DNA from: Magnolia sinica
Taxonomy: Eukaryota > Streptophyta > Magnoliopsida > Magnoliales > Magnoliaceae
Assembly (NCBI RefSeq): GCF_029962835.1
Contig: NC_080573.1
Span: 36,263,001-36,327,000, forward strand
Length of the DNA: 64,000 nt
Direction of reading: 5' to 3'
Below are positions 33,529 to 44,170 of this stretch, one piece after another (positions within the stretch are counted from its first letter, which is position 1; each line of letters opens with the position of its first letter). Both the position numbers and the translations under genes were made by a program. Below the pieces are notes generated by a model. That model worked only from the letters and a program-made list of their open reading frames with translations. It was not told where the DNA came from and ran no database searches.

Positions 33529-33543
33529 AAAAAGCAAGGGGGG
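33529..33543 (+). promoter_or_regulatory. Polypurine tract of element H
   Basis: AAAAAGCAAGGGGGG lies 5 nt before the LTR start and serves as plus-strand primer site. Confidence 0.8.
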
Positions 33544-33548
33544 CTCAC

Positions 33549-34486
33549 TATTGAGGAAAAAATTGATAAGTCAATAAGTCGGCTTATGGAATGGACCAAC
33601 TCTATTGGACTAGCACCATTCCAACTCTATTAGACCAGCACGGACCCAGTAAAACCCGAGACTGATAAAGCGTATACATCCAAAATAGGCCGACCTTCAA
33701 GGAAGTCAAGGCAACTGTAAGGACACTCAAAGAACACAACTATGAGCCCATTCGAATAAGACGTGTTCTGACTTAATAGGTCGATTACAGATCGATCATT
33801 GGTCCATCATAGGTCGAATATAGATCGACCATAGGTCAACCCTAGATCGATTACTATCCGGCCATAACTCAGTCATAGCTCGGCCACTGAACGGCCATAG
33901 ATTGGCCAATGTTCGATTACAGGTCAGCGATGTCCCATGACAAGGTCAAGAATTATTAGAGCCTAGTTGAAGGGAACACAGATCCTCCGACCCAACCATC
34001 GATCGAAGATGGTGAATGTTGATCTGTCAAGTAGATCAGTGTCGCTTATTCCCGAGTCATCACCCGCTTGTGGTAGCTAACCTAAATCTGAGCTACAGAT
34101 TCGAACAATCTCCTAAACATCCCGAAGATCTCTTCCAAGATCTTCTGGGGATGAGATCAAATCCCAATAACTTTGGAAGTCGGTAATCTCGCAAAGATCA
34201 TGGATCCGAACGGATCTCCAAGATATCAAGGAAGAATCCTTGTGCAATTGTACTCCCTTCACTATATATAGATGTGTCTTCAACCATCCAAGGTATGCTC
34301 ATGCTTACCCTAGCATTCGACTGGTGTCTCTTTTCTGGAGACCCTACCCTACAACAAAAGACCCCGTTCTTGACTTAGTCATTGGAGAGTCCCCTACACT
34401 AGACAGGGTCTCCCTTGTTTCTCTTTTGCACCTATGCAGGTTTTGGAGGTCAGTTGCGAAGGGTGCGCTGGAAAACTGCATCAACA
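33549..34486 (+). repeat. 3' LTR of element H (938 bp)
   Basis: It begins TATTGAGG (from TGTTGAGG with one change) after the polypurine tract and ends CATCAACA at 34486, giving a TGTTGA/TCAACA inverted end. A TATA-like CTATATATAGATG at about 34260 lies in the expected promoter position. The interior has repeated GGTCGA-like words at 33780-33930. No gene is present. Confidence 0.78.
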
Positions 34487-34524
34487 GGAGCTATTCCCAA
34501 AGGTGAAAACCAAGGCTTTTCACA

Positions 34525-34565
<41 letters not shown>

Positions 34566-35829
34566 AAAACAAAATTTATTTTTCGATAACATTTGAGTGT
34601 CCATAACATGTGAAATTTGACGCTTTCAAGTATTTGTCCATCATTTTTATATGTTGCGGCCCATTTATTGGTCAGATAGTTTTGATTTTGAGGTTCTCAC
34701 ATCAGGGTGGGGCTTGGATTGTAGGTTACACAAAGGCATTAGTATATAAGTATGTGAGTTAGCATGTGCAAAGACATGGACAAACAACTTTTTCACATGT
34801 AAGCGAATCCCTTTATTTTTAAACTTATCCCGGTTAAAGGTCTTTTGTTGGCAAATATTTTCACGATTCTGAAATTTTTGTCATATTTTTTGCATTTAAA
34901 CGATATCATCAAGATAATACCCCGAGATTTTCAAAATTTTATATTTTCACAATTGCCTCGCGATTTAAAAGTTAAAAATTTTGAATTTTAACCATAGTTT
35001 AAAATTTGAAATAAATAATTTTTTAAATTGGGATGAATCTAGTATGATGATCATGATGATAATGATGATGATGAAATATTTTTTTAATATAATTTTATAT
35101 TAATTTATAATAAGTATTTTTTTAATAGGATACCTCCCATGTGATGATCATGATGATAATCATAACGATATCGAAAAAAAAAAAGAAGGTGTGGACAAAA
35201 ATGTAAAATGGACGTGGTGTTTAGATGATTGGGAATTTCGGGGGAGTACCCACTTACATATTCAAATGAAAAAGAAAAGCTGATGTACTGTCTCTCAAGT
35301 AAATCCTACTTTCCAAGGTTATCTCTAAATCTGGGGAAATGACTTAAGATGCGTAAAATCCAGCTCGTCCATCAAGTAGACCACCACTTTTTTGGCCTTG
35401 TTCCGAAAAATCAGGCTCATTCAAATACATACCTCAAGTCTCCAAATTCACCTGGTGTTGCATCCCCGAATTTGGGAATACTGTCATTTTTGGGACTATT
35501 CTTTTATGCCGAGGCACGTGAAGTAAATGTATGAGATGGCATACAAACACTATTGTAGATCATGCAGAAAGCTAGTGGTTGGCGTTCCATCTCAACCGTG
35601 TCCTGCTTTGTGTTGTCGCCAACCTGAGTTACGGATTATTATGATTTTTGGGTTCATTGGTTAAAATTAGGCAGCATGCTGATGTACGGGTGGATCTCAT
35701 GAAAGTTTCCCCAAAGTGGATCTGGGTTTGTAAATGAAAACCGGTGGATAACCTAATGCGCAGTATGCCAACACGTTTGGTCAGAGGAGTCTTTCATCCA
35801 TGTGTTCGAACACATTACCATTGATTGGT
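34487..35829. other. AT-rich intergenic DNA, no gene
   Basis: An (AT)n run occupies 34529-34562. The phrase ATGATGATCATGATGATAAT occurs at about 35045 and again at about 35141. Apart from these and poly-T runs I see no recognisable element or gene. Confidence 0.6.
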
Positions 35830-36535
35830 CGGATTGGATTAGCTGTTACCCATACCGATGTGAGTCCCACACCATAATGTACTTTTTGTATATCCATGCC
35901 CACCATATCACAGGAATCAGTAGTGATTGAGTGCTCACCATTAAAAATTCCAAAGGGCCCATCCTAAGTTTTTTGTAATGTTTATTTACATTCCATCCAA
36001 CCCCATCCAACCGGTTGATAATGTTAAGAATATTTGGATGGATGGAAATATAAATATCAGCTTGATCCAGAACTTTTGTGGCCCATAAAAAGTTTTTAAT
36101 AGTTATATATATATATATATATATAAAATTTTAGGATACGATCCCAAACCTTAAGAAGATCCAAACCTCAGGTGGATCATACCAGTAGAAACAATGATGG
36201 ATGACCATTAAAAACTTTTTATGGGCTAAAAAAGTTTTGAATCAAGCTGATCTTTATATTTCCATCCATCGAGATATTCTTAACATTATCAACCGGTTGG
36301 ATGGAATGTAAATAAACATTATAAAAAACTTACAATGGGCCCTTTGGAATTTTTAATGGTGAGCACTCAATCACCACTGATTCCTGTGATATGGTCTACC
36401 TGAGATTTAGATCCACATAATTTCTTGACCCTTTCCTAAAATGGGCAGGAGATGAGGATGGACGGCATCGATATACAACAAATTATCAAGGTGGCCCCAT
36501 GGTAAAGGTAACACCCACTAAGGTTTTACCGGGGT
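35830..36535. mobile_element. Foldback (MITE-like) element with arms of about 200-300 bp
   Basis: The left arm (35904-36100) and right arm (36209-36402) are reverse complements with only scattered differences. Shared words include CACAGGAATCAGT, GATTGAGTGCTCACC, CCATCCAAC and CATAAAAAGTTTTTAAT. Weaker complementarity extends outward to GCTGTTACCC at about 35845 and GGGTGTTACC at about 36520 (coding as reverse complement). The centre contains (AT)n at 36107-36124. No ORF is present. It would form a long hairpin. Confidence 0.75.
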
Positions 36536-36544
36536 AACACCCTT

Positions 36545-36830
36545 CGCTCCCAGGTCAGGTAAAACGGATTCGGTGCGGCCCATCCTCAGCCAACACAGTG
36601 TGCCCTGACCTTGGGGCCACCTTGACATATCCACGGGGCCTATGTTTCGCAAGCTCATTTTAGGAGATGAGCCTAAAAATGAAGTAAATCCAAATCTCAG
36701 GTGCGCCCACGTCAACCTCATGAGATTTGGATTTACTTTACTTTTGAGCTCATGTGCTGAGATGAAAAAACATAGGGACCGTGCCTCGTTGGATGAGGCC
36801 GGGGCGCACCTAATCCACTCCTGGTTCACG
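36545..36830. mobile_element. Foldback element of about 285 bp
   Basis: The core arms 36669-36699 and 36721-36751 are almost exact reverse complements (GTAAATCCAAATCTCA). Outer parts match more loosely: GGTGCGGCCCATCCTCAGCC at left against GGTGCGCCCCGGCCTCATCC read from the right end. No coding region is seen. Confidence 0.6.
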
Positions 36831-37214
36831 GAGAACAACACATGCGGTTAAAAATAATAATAATAATTAATAAATAAAATACTCCTAAACTCGTAGAACC
36901 TAGCTGTTTAATTTTTGGTCTTTAGTGGTTTGGTGTGCGCCGTTGTTGTATTTTCTAGTTTATTTTTCACGTATAGCATCTACCTATAGTGGATGGGTCA
37001 AATACGTGCCTTCCTTTTCAGTATTTGTAAACAACTTGGAGGCCGATTTGCAGTTAGTTGAGATATGACCTGTCGTTACTTTTTGAGGTGAAAAAGTAAG
37101 TCTAGTTAGTTTAATAACTCATCTTTTGGTAAATAAGAGAATTTTACAAATAACCATCTACTTAATATAAAATTTAAGATCCCGTGCCCTTTTCAAAAAA
37201 GTTATCGAGAAGCA

Positions 37215-38065
37215 AAAGGGTAGTGGCTCAGGTGGGCCCAACCATGATGGTTATGTGAAACCTACCCTGACCAACAAGTTAGTCATCCCATGTTAGACCT
37301 AAGACCAAAAAAATCGGTCTCATCCATGATTTAAGTAGACGACATGATTGAAAATAGTGTGCAGGACAATGCTCATCTTCTAAATTGTTTCAATTAGTAT
37401 CATTGAGCTGAATGATGTGAACTTTATTTTTGGGCTCTAAGATTAAATCTTAGTGTGCATCTAATGGTTGGAATGGATTTCATAGAATCATCACGGTGGA
37501 CCTAGTAAAAATCAAGGGTGGATGTCTCTCAACTAACCATTTTCTTTGGTGTGGCCACTTGAATCACAAGTCAACCTGATTTATTGGCCCTAGGCCTAAC
37601 TTAGGATCACACATTTATTGGTCAAAGTGGATCACACATACACACAATAGTTGCTTGTAAAAAATTAGAGTGTGTCTAGGAGAAATCTCAATTATTTTTA
37701 ATAACATGGGAAAGAGAGCCCTTGATGATAAAAAAAAAATAATAAAAAAAAAAATTAAAAAAAACAAAGTCTGAACATGATTTAGGTGGGTCACATCAAA
37801 GAAAATGATTGGTAGATTGACATCCACCTTTCAGTTTGACAAGGCATACCACTATGATTACGTGAAATTCATTCCAACCATTAGATGCTGGGTCAAAAAT
37901 TTAGGCCTAAAGTCCAAAAGGCAAGCCCATTTATGATTCAAGTAATCCAGAACGAGGAAAGTAGTTTAGAAGGTGAGTGTTTCCTTATACACTATTTTCT
38001 AATCATGTGTAAACATAAATCATGACTGGAATTGAATTTTAGGAGGTGGATTTCATATAAACATT
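37215..38065. repeat. Foldback-type repeat built of GTGGGCC/ATCCACTCCAACCATTAG modules
   Basis: The two halves carry the same module in opposite orientation. Examples are GGTTGGAATGGATTTCAT against GTGAAATTCATTCCAACC, and GTGGCCACTTGAATCA against TGATTTAGGTGGGTCAC. The same modules recur at 39895-40905 and 41215-42190, so this is a dispersed family. No gene is present. Confidence 0.55.
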
Positions 38066-38101
38066 ACGATTAGGCCCAATTGATCAGCCAAGCAACCTCA
38101 A

Positions 38102-38122
38102 CCACACACACACACACACACA
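38102..38122. repeat. (CA)n microsatellite
   Basis: A short uninterrupted CA run in non-coding DNA. Confidence 0.9.
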
Positions 38123-38264
38123 AGTGGGCAGGATTTGATCCGACGAGGCCCAGCAACCCATCTTGACCGTTCATCCTCCTCTATTCATCAGGTAGGTTCT
38201 ATTTATTATTGTTTAAAAAAAAATAATTCTCTATGTATTTTTCCCTGGCTCGTTGGTGCTCCGG

Positions 38265-38640
38265 CCGAGGTCGGGACTTCGCTGGCTCGGCTACAGCATC
38301 TAACATCTCCTTCTTTCTCTCCCTCTTTCTCTCCCGATTTCCCTCCTCTCATTCTTTCTCTCTTTCTTTATCTCCCTCTCTCTCCCGATTTCCCTCTTGT
38401 TTCCTTCCTATCGGGAGAGTCTTCGGCTCGACTTGGCTCAACCCAATCCGAATCTACCGGACAGACTCAACTTGATTCGACACGATTTCCCTGACCGAGT
38501 CGGACCTGGATCGGGTCAAGCCAGTAAGGATTCATATCGAATCGAGTCAGCCCTGCTGGACTCGGTCCCGGATCGGACCGAGTTCAAGTCAGGTTCTTAG
38601 AAAAATCGGATCAAGTCGAGTTGGACCCAATCCGATCCGA
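38265..38640. other. Pyrimidine-rich tract followed by CGA/TCGG-rich segment, no gene
   Basis: 38300-38405 is almost pure C/T (CTCTCTTTCTCTCCC). 38410-38640 is full of short words such as TCGACTTGG and GATCGGACC. A similar pair of segments occurs at 43590-44150 in the other order. Frames here (38135-38600) reflect the biased composition. Confidence 0.5.
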
Positions 38641-38664
38641 GTCATATATATATATATATATATG

Positions 38665-39170
38665 ACCTCATGGGAACTTCCCATGAGGTTAGGCTGTGTG
38701 AGTCCCACTATGATGCTTGTTAAACATCTACCCAATTAGTCAGATACACCATTCCATGGTGGGCCACGAGCTTAAAAATTAAGTCATTACATGACTTGGG
38801 TGGACCACACCATATACAACAGTTGAAAGGGGTTACCCTCTCACTAAAACATTCATAATTATTTATTGGGCCCACTGAGATGTAGTTAACAAATCCAAAC
38901 CATCCATTACGTGTATACCATTTGTGTCAGGGGTCAGACCAAATTTCAGCCATATCCAAAATTTAGGTGAGTTCCACCAAGTCCTTTTATATGTTTTAGG
39001 CATGTCTTCACAATGTTTTAGATGGTATGGCCCACCTGTGTTCCGCATATGTCTGATTTTTGGAAAATCCGATAACCTAAAGGGGACCCATCAAATGCAC
39101 AGTGTTGATGTTTAACACATATCACTGTCGAACCCACACAACTCAATCTCATGGGAAGTTCCCATGTGGT
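38665..39170. mobile_element. MITE with palindromic ends (about 506 bp)
   Basis: Both ends carry a near-perfect palindrome (CTCATGGGAACTTCCCATGAG type, at 38666-38688 and 39149-39168). The ends are also inverted repeats of each other for more than 60 bp, sharing AACTTCCCATGAG, GTGTGRGT and TGTTAAACATC. The left end abuts a (TA)n run and the right end is followed by a (CA)n run. No ORF spans it, so it is a non-autonomous DNA element. Confidence 0.75.
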
Positions 39171-39186
39171 CGACCGCATAAAACCT

Positions 39187-39191
<5 letters not shown>

Positions 39192-39242
<51 letters not shown>
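39192..39242. repeat. (CA)n microsatellite
   Basis: A perfect CA run of about 50 bp. Confidence 0.95.
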
Positions 39243-39294
39243 CCCACAGGATACCTTGGTGTGGTCCAATTCCCACTGCAAGAGACCTTTATGC

Positions 39295-39858
39295 GGGCGC
39301 AGATTGGCTACTAACAGGTTGAGTAGCGAGACTACTATGGAAGTGACATCACCAAATTATGTGGTCCCACCATGATATATGTTTTCAATCAACGTCATCT
39401 GTCCATCTGGATAGATCATTTTAGGGTAATATCCAAAGAATGAGTCACATCAAAAGCTCCAGTGGACCCCACCACAGAAAATAGTGGGGAGAGTGACGCC
39501 ACCGTTAAAAACTTCTAATGGCCACAAAAGTTTTCGATCAAGCTTATATTTGTATTTTCCCTTCTTTAATGTCTTTATTAACTTTTGAACAGGTTGGATT
39601 TCAAAAAAAAATAAAAAACCATGGTGGCCCTTAGAAAGGTTTCAACGGTGGGCATCAATCTTCCCACTATTTTCTGTGGTGGGGTCCACGAAAGATTTGG
39701 ATCTACCTCATTCTCTGGCTCATGGCTTAAAACAATATCTCCAAATGGATGGACGTCACGGATACTATACATACATCATAGTGGGGTCCACAGAACTTGG
39801 TGAGGTCACATCCGTAGTGAGTCTCGCTGCTCAACCTGTCACTATCTAATCCTCGTCC
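39295..39858. mobile_element. Mutator-like foldback MITE (564 bp) with 9-bp target duplication
   Basis: The left end GGGCGCAGATTGGCTACTAA and the reverse complement of the right end GGACGAGGATTAGATAGTGA align. Complementarity continues inward through ACAGGTTGAGYAGCGAGACT and GTGACNTCACCAA to the centre, so the whole element is a long imperfect hairpin. It is flanked by CCTTTATGC (39286-39294) and CCTTTGTTC (39859-39867), 7 of 9 identical, the target size of Mutator-like elements. It has no coding capacity. Confidence 0.75.
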
Positions 39859-39894
39859 CCTTTGTTCACTCCACCGCCCTATCCTCTTGGGAAG

Positions 39895-40905
39895 TTAGAT
39901 AGGGTGGGCCCTATAGAGATGCGTACATGAAATCTACTCCGACCATTAGGTAACTGTTGGAAATTTAGCCGTAGGGCTAAGATAATAGGTAAACTTATGA
40001 TTAAGGTGGGCCACACTAAAGGAAACAATGAGAGAAGGGATGCATATCATTGCATTTTTACACGGTCCATCGTACTTTTTATGTGAAATCCACTCCAACC
40101 ATTAGCTTCATTGAGAAAATTCATACATGAGGTATAACAATTATACCCAGGCTTGATTTATGTGGGCCAAACTGAATGATACAGTTTGGATGGTGAGCAT
40201 CCCCTGCATATTCCTTTCATGTGGCCCACCGTTATTATTGATGTAGCTGATTTTTTAGCCATGTTATTTTTTTCTTTCTTTTTTTCTTTTTTTTCCGCTA
40301 ACCTTATACACAGAGTGAATTTCACATGCACATCATGGTGGGACCACTCCCAGCCCACCCTGGTTGGCGTGCGGTGATGCCGGCCAAGGCAGTAACCAGA
40401 CTGGGTGGGTGCTCAAGCAAATCAAGATGGGAAGAGCTTTGCTCGAGCAAATCAAGATGAGAAGAGCTTAGATGGGCCCATAGTGATGTGTATTTGAAAT
40501 CCACTCCAATCACAAGGTGTGTGACGCAAATTTAGATATAGGGCTAAAACATTAGTCACATTTATAATTCAAGTGGGCCACATATGAAGAAATAGGGCAA
40601 AAATATTCCTCATTCAAATTTTTTCACTTGGTGTAGCCCACATAAATCACTCATGGGCCTAATTTTTCGTCTCCATGTATGAATTTTCATGAAAAAGATA
40701 ATAGTTGGATGAGATTTCACATAAACATCACTGTGAGCCATGTAAAAATCCAACGGTAGGTGTCCCCTCTCTGATTGTTTCCTTGGTGTGGCCCACCTGA
40801 ATCATTAATCCGGATGATTTTTTAGTCCTATAGATAAATTTCTATCAATAACATAATAGTTAAAGTGGATTTCACTAACTTATTAGATTACATCCACCTC
40901 ATCTA
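39895..40905. repeat. Foldback-type repeat, second member of the ATCCACTCCAACCATTAG family
   Basis: It carries the same GTGGGCCC...GAAATCCACTCCAACCATTAG modules as 37215-38065, in both orientations. At 40411-40470 a 29-30 bp unit (CAAATCAAGATGGGAAGAGC) is tandemly duplicated. A (TA)n run follows at about 40955-40976. No gene is present. Confidence 0.55.
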
Positions 40906-41214
40906 AGTTCCCAATACCACTGGAAATGGGACCGCAGCAAGGTATCATGCTGGATATATATATATATATATATATAAAGGCACCTAACAAAATGCAAATT
41001 TTATATTAAGCAGTTTTTTTTATATAAAATTCCAAATGTTTTTACCCTAATTAAAGTGAAGGAAATTTTACTAAAAAACAACCTACTAATAGAATTCACA
41101 CTCAGGTACCTTTCTCAATATGGTTTTGCATCAGCTACTTGTTGATTTTATTTTAGTAATTATCACCTGAATATCTTCCATTAGATTTTTCAAGGAAGTT
41201 GGGACCGTCTACCA

Positions 41215-42190
41215 ACAAAGGGGTGGGCGGCTTGTGCGGGCCCCACTGTGGTGTGTATGTGAGATCCACCCATACAGCTACAGCTAGGTGTGTTACTGTG
41301 TTAGTCCCAGTGATTAAAAATCAATTCCATCCATAATTCAGGTGGACCACATGATTGGAAATAATATACAATGCAACCTCATCGTCCAAATTATTTTCAT
41401 TGGTATGGCCCGCCTAAATCACTGATCGGCCTAATGTTTGGGTCTTGAGCTTGAATTTTTGTGTAGCATTTAATGGTTGGGGTGGATTTCATACAATCAT
41501 CATGGTGGGCCCTATAAAAATCAAGGGTGGATGTCTCTGTATTGATTGTTTCCTTTGTTGTGGCCATCTAAATCACAGGTTAACATGATTTTTTTATTTG
41601 TTTTCTACCTTGAGCCTAAAGTGAGATTACACATCTAATAATCAGAGTAGGTCTTACATAGACATCAGGTTGGACCCACCAAAAACCGAGGGTGAGCCTC
41701 TTAAAATTCCCTTTAACTCTCCCCTCCGAGGGTTGCCAGATAGATGCCACCCTTGAATATTTTTTTGGGGCCCACTGTGAAGTATGAGTGAAATCTACTC
41801 TAACTATTAGATGCGCTTCCACATTAGGAACAAGGCCAAAACATCAAGCTGACCTATGATTCAAGTGGGCCACACTAAAGGAAATAATTGTGAGAGACGT
41901 CCACTACTCTTGATTTATAAAGAGCCCACCGTGATGATTATTTGAAATCCACTTTAGCCATTATATGCCATACCAAAATTTACTCCAGGGCCCAAACTTC
42001 AGGCCCATCCATGATTACGATGGGCCACATGAAAGGAAATAGTTTGAAGTCTGTACACTAATTCCAATTATGTAGTCCACCTAAATCACGATGAAGCTAA
42101 TTTTTGGACCCTCGTCTTAACATGAAGTGAACACCTGATGCCTGGGTTAGATTTGGCATTAACATCATGGTGGGGGCAACCCAAGCGCCA
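41215..42190. repeat. Foldback-type repeat of about 1 kb, third member of the family
   Basis: The left end (CCCCACTGTGGTGTGTATGTGAGATCC region) and right end (read in reverse as CCCACCATGATGTTAATGCC) carry the same modules in inverted order. Repeated AATGGTTGGGGTGGATTTCA-type and GTGGGCCACACTAAAGG-type words lie between. No ORF with a domain is seen. Confidence 0.55.
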
Positions 42191-42276
42191 ATGATCATTA
42201 CTGAATAGGGTAGCTTATTGAATACCTTCCTGAGAAGGTACCGGAATGTGAATTCTATATTAAATGGACAGCATTT

Positions 42277-43051
42277 TGTTAAATATGCTGAAGTGAAACC
42301 ACGTTTCACGTAGCCCCTCTTTTACCTCCTATTCTCTCCATTTCCTTTAGTTAAAGTGAAATGCCCACATTTGCAGCACCGAAGAGATTCATCGATGAGC
42401 CTTCCATGGGCCACGTTTGCAAGATCCAGCCAATTCAAGTACCATCCAAGAGTTCAGATCATCTTATATGAGCGGTTTGTATCTCATACAAATCATCTAA
42501 CTGTCCAGATCATCTAAAAGCGATGCCCACGTTATAACCGGTTCAAACCTTGCAAGCGCCAACTCAACATCTATGAGACGTCAAGTACCTCTAATACTAT
42601 TATTACGTGGGTCACACATGATCACCAGTTTTGATCTGAGCATTAGATTATTAAGATTGAGTGATTGAGTGGGCCACTACAATTGGGATTATTGCAAATA
42701 GGTACTGAGTGTGACACTTGAACCGTGGTCCTTGTACTGTACAGTCATTAATCCGGATATGAAAACATGAGGTGTGAGGACCTTAGAGGAGAGAAGTGTG
42801 ACGGGTAAGCTTCTCTAGCTCTCTTTCCTATATATATAAATGTCTTAGTCCCTCACTCAAATATGAGAGAAAACTCTAGTCCCATTGAGATATTCTCCTA
42901 AGAGTGCGAGGTGCAGAAGACCAAGATCCATTCTCAATAAATTACGGCAATGGAAATGTCTTCTCAATCAGGTACGCTTTTAATATTGCTATATTGAATC
43001 TCCATTTTTTATGCATAAACAATCCATTGATTCCCCAATATCAAAATAACA
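42277..43051 (+). repeat. Orphan LTR (775 bp) with promoter and poly(A) signals
   Basis: It starts TGTTA at 42277 and ends TAACA at 43051 (5-bp inverted ends). It contains a TATA box CTATATATATAAA at 42828-42840 and a CAATAAAT poly(A)-type signal at 42935-42942 in the right order for U3-R-U5. A primer-binding-site-like sequence follows directly. No gag or pol is recognisable downstream, so it is the left LTR of a degenerate or short non-coding element. Confidence 0.6.
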
Positions 43052-43053
43052 GT

Positions 43054-43066
43054 TGGTATTAGATAC
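43054..43066 (+). promoter_or_regulatory. Degenerate primer-binding site after the orphan LTR
   Basis: TGGTATTAGATAC follows the LTR end by 2 nt. It matches TGGTATCAGAGC at 9 of 12 positions, one difference being C-to-T. Confidence 0.55.
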
Positions 43067-44170
43067 ACATTTGCATCAATATGGTATATTTTGCAGAAAT
43101 TTAGGATTTTCAACAATTTTTTATTGAGATACATTTACGGGGTTACCGCTCGCGGACCAATTTTGTCCGATGCACATTAATTGTGCTGATAGTCGGCTCA
43201 TGGCCCTTTGGCCATGAATAGCAGTTGTTGTTATAATTAGTGAAATTAGATGCTACACAACGCCATGTCACTGCCGTTTTGGAAATCATATTGGGATTTT
43301 CTTAAACCGTAATTCCAAACGGTCCACGATATGACAATCCCGAACGTTGATCATGTTCAATCCCTATCCCAATCAGCTTCGACCACAACCATTGCTCCTA
43401 GAGCCCAATCTTCCATGATTATGGAGGCTTCAGGGTTGAGATGATTTTGACGATGCTGTCATCGGTGGCCAACTTCAATCAGACTCGAAGTCGATCATAG
43501 CCACGACCATTAATTACGGCTGCAACCCTCTGGCAATACAAATAAAAAATAAAGGGTACTTGCACCTTAGCCGCTACCAGCAGTAGGGGTGTACATGAAG
43601 TAAGCTAGCTTGGTCAACTCGCTTGACTTGGCTCGAAAAAAGCTCGATTCGACTCGGTTCAAAACTGAGTTCGATCTGATTCGAGCTAATTTATAGAGCT
43701 TAAAAAATTTTCGAGCCGAGTTCGAGCTGGCCTGAGCTCGACTCAACGCGGTTTCATATATAGCTCGAACTCGGCTCCTCTTAGTCAGGTAGTATTTAAA
43801 ATAATAATAAAAAAAAAAAACCCTAATCTACCTACTTTACCCTTTTGTTTGAAAACAACCCAGCCCACCCTCTCTCTCTCTCTCTACTCAACCTGGTGCT
43901 CGCCCGTCACCATTGCCCTCCTTGGCTGCCCATCCCTAGTTGGTATGATCATCCTTGCCTTACCCAGCTGTCTGGCCCATCTATGGTTGTTGCTCGCCTG
44001 CGTCGCCCTACCCCGATTGCCAGTTCGATCATTACTCTACACCGTCTGGTGGTCCCTGCCTTGCCCAGTCGTCTTCTACTCGCCTACTCGCCCTCCTCCT
44101 GTCATCACTCGCTAGTCCAGCCGTCACCCTGCCCTGATCTGCCTTGCCCGTCGGTAAGCATTCGAATCGA
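43067..44170. other. Non-coding stretch with CTCGA-rich and pyrimidine-rich segments
   Basis: 43067-43570 shows no recognisable element. 43590-43790 is rich in GAGCTCGA/TCGACTCGG words. 43867-44150 is C/T-rich; its overlapping frames (43845-44201) are low-complexity L/P/S/R sequence. I see no gene. Confidence 0.5.

Larger units (their letters stand above)
28413..34486 (+). mobile_element. Element H: Tat-like Ty3/Gypsy retrotransposon, 3' half
   Basis: On the plus strand the window shows the end of RNase H, a second RNase H domain, integrase, a long 3' region with an antisense ORF (30785-32998), a polypurine tract (33529-33543) and the 3' LTR (33549-34486). The two RNase H domains and the antisense ORF are features of the Tat/Retand/Ogre branch. 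Its left side was displaced by insertion of element G into the polymerase gene. It is the oldest layer of the left-hand nest. Confidence 0.82.

Noticed and set aside
34529..34562. AT-rich element-end or origin-like signal
   Set aside because: A plain (AT)n microsatellite with no associated structure.
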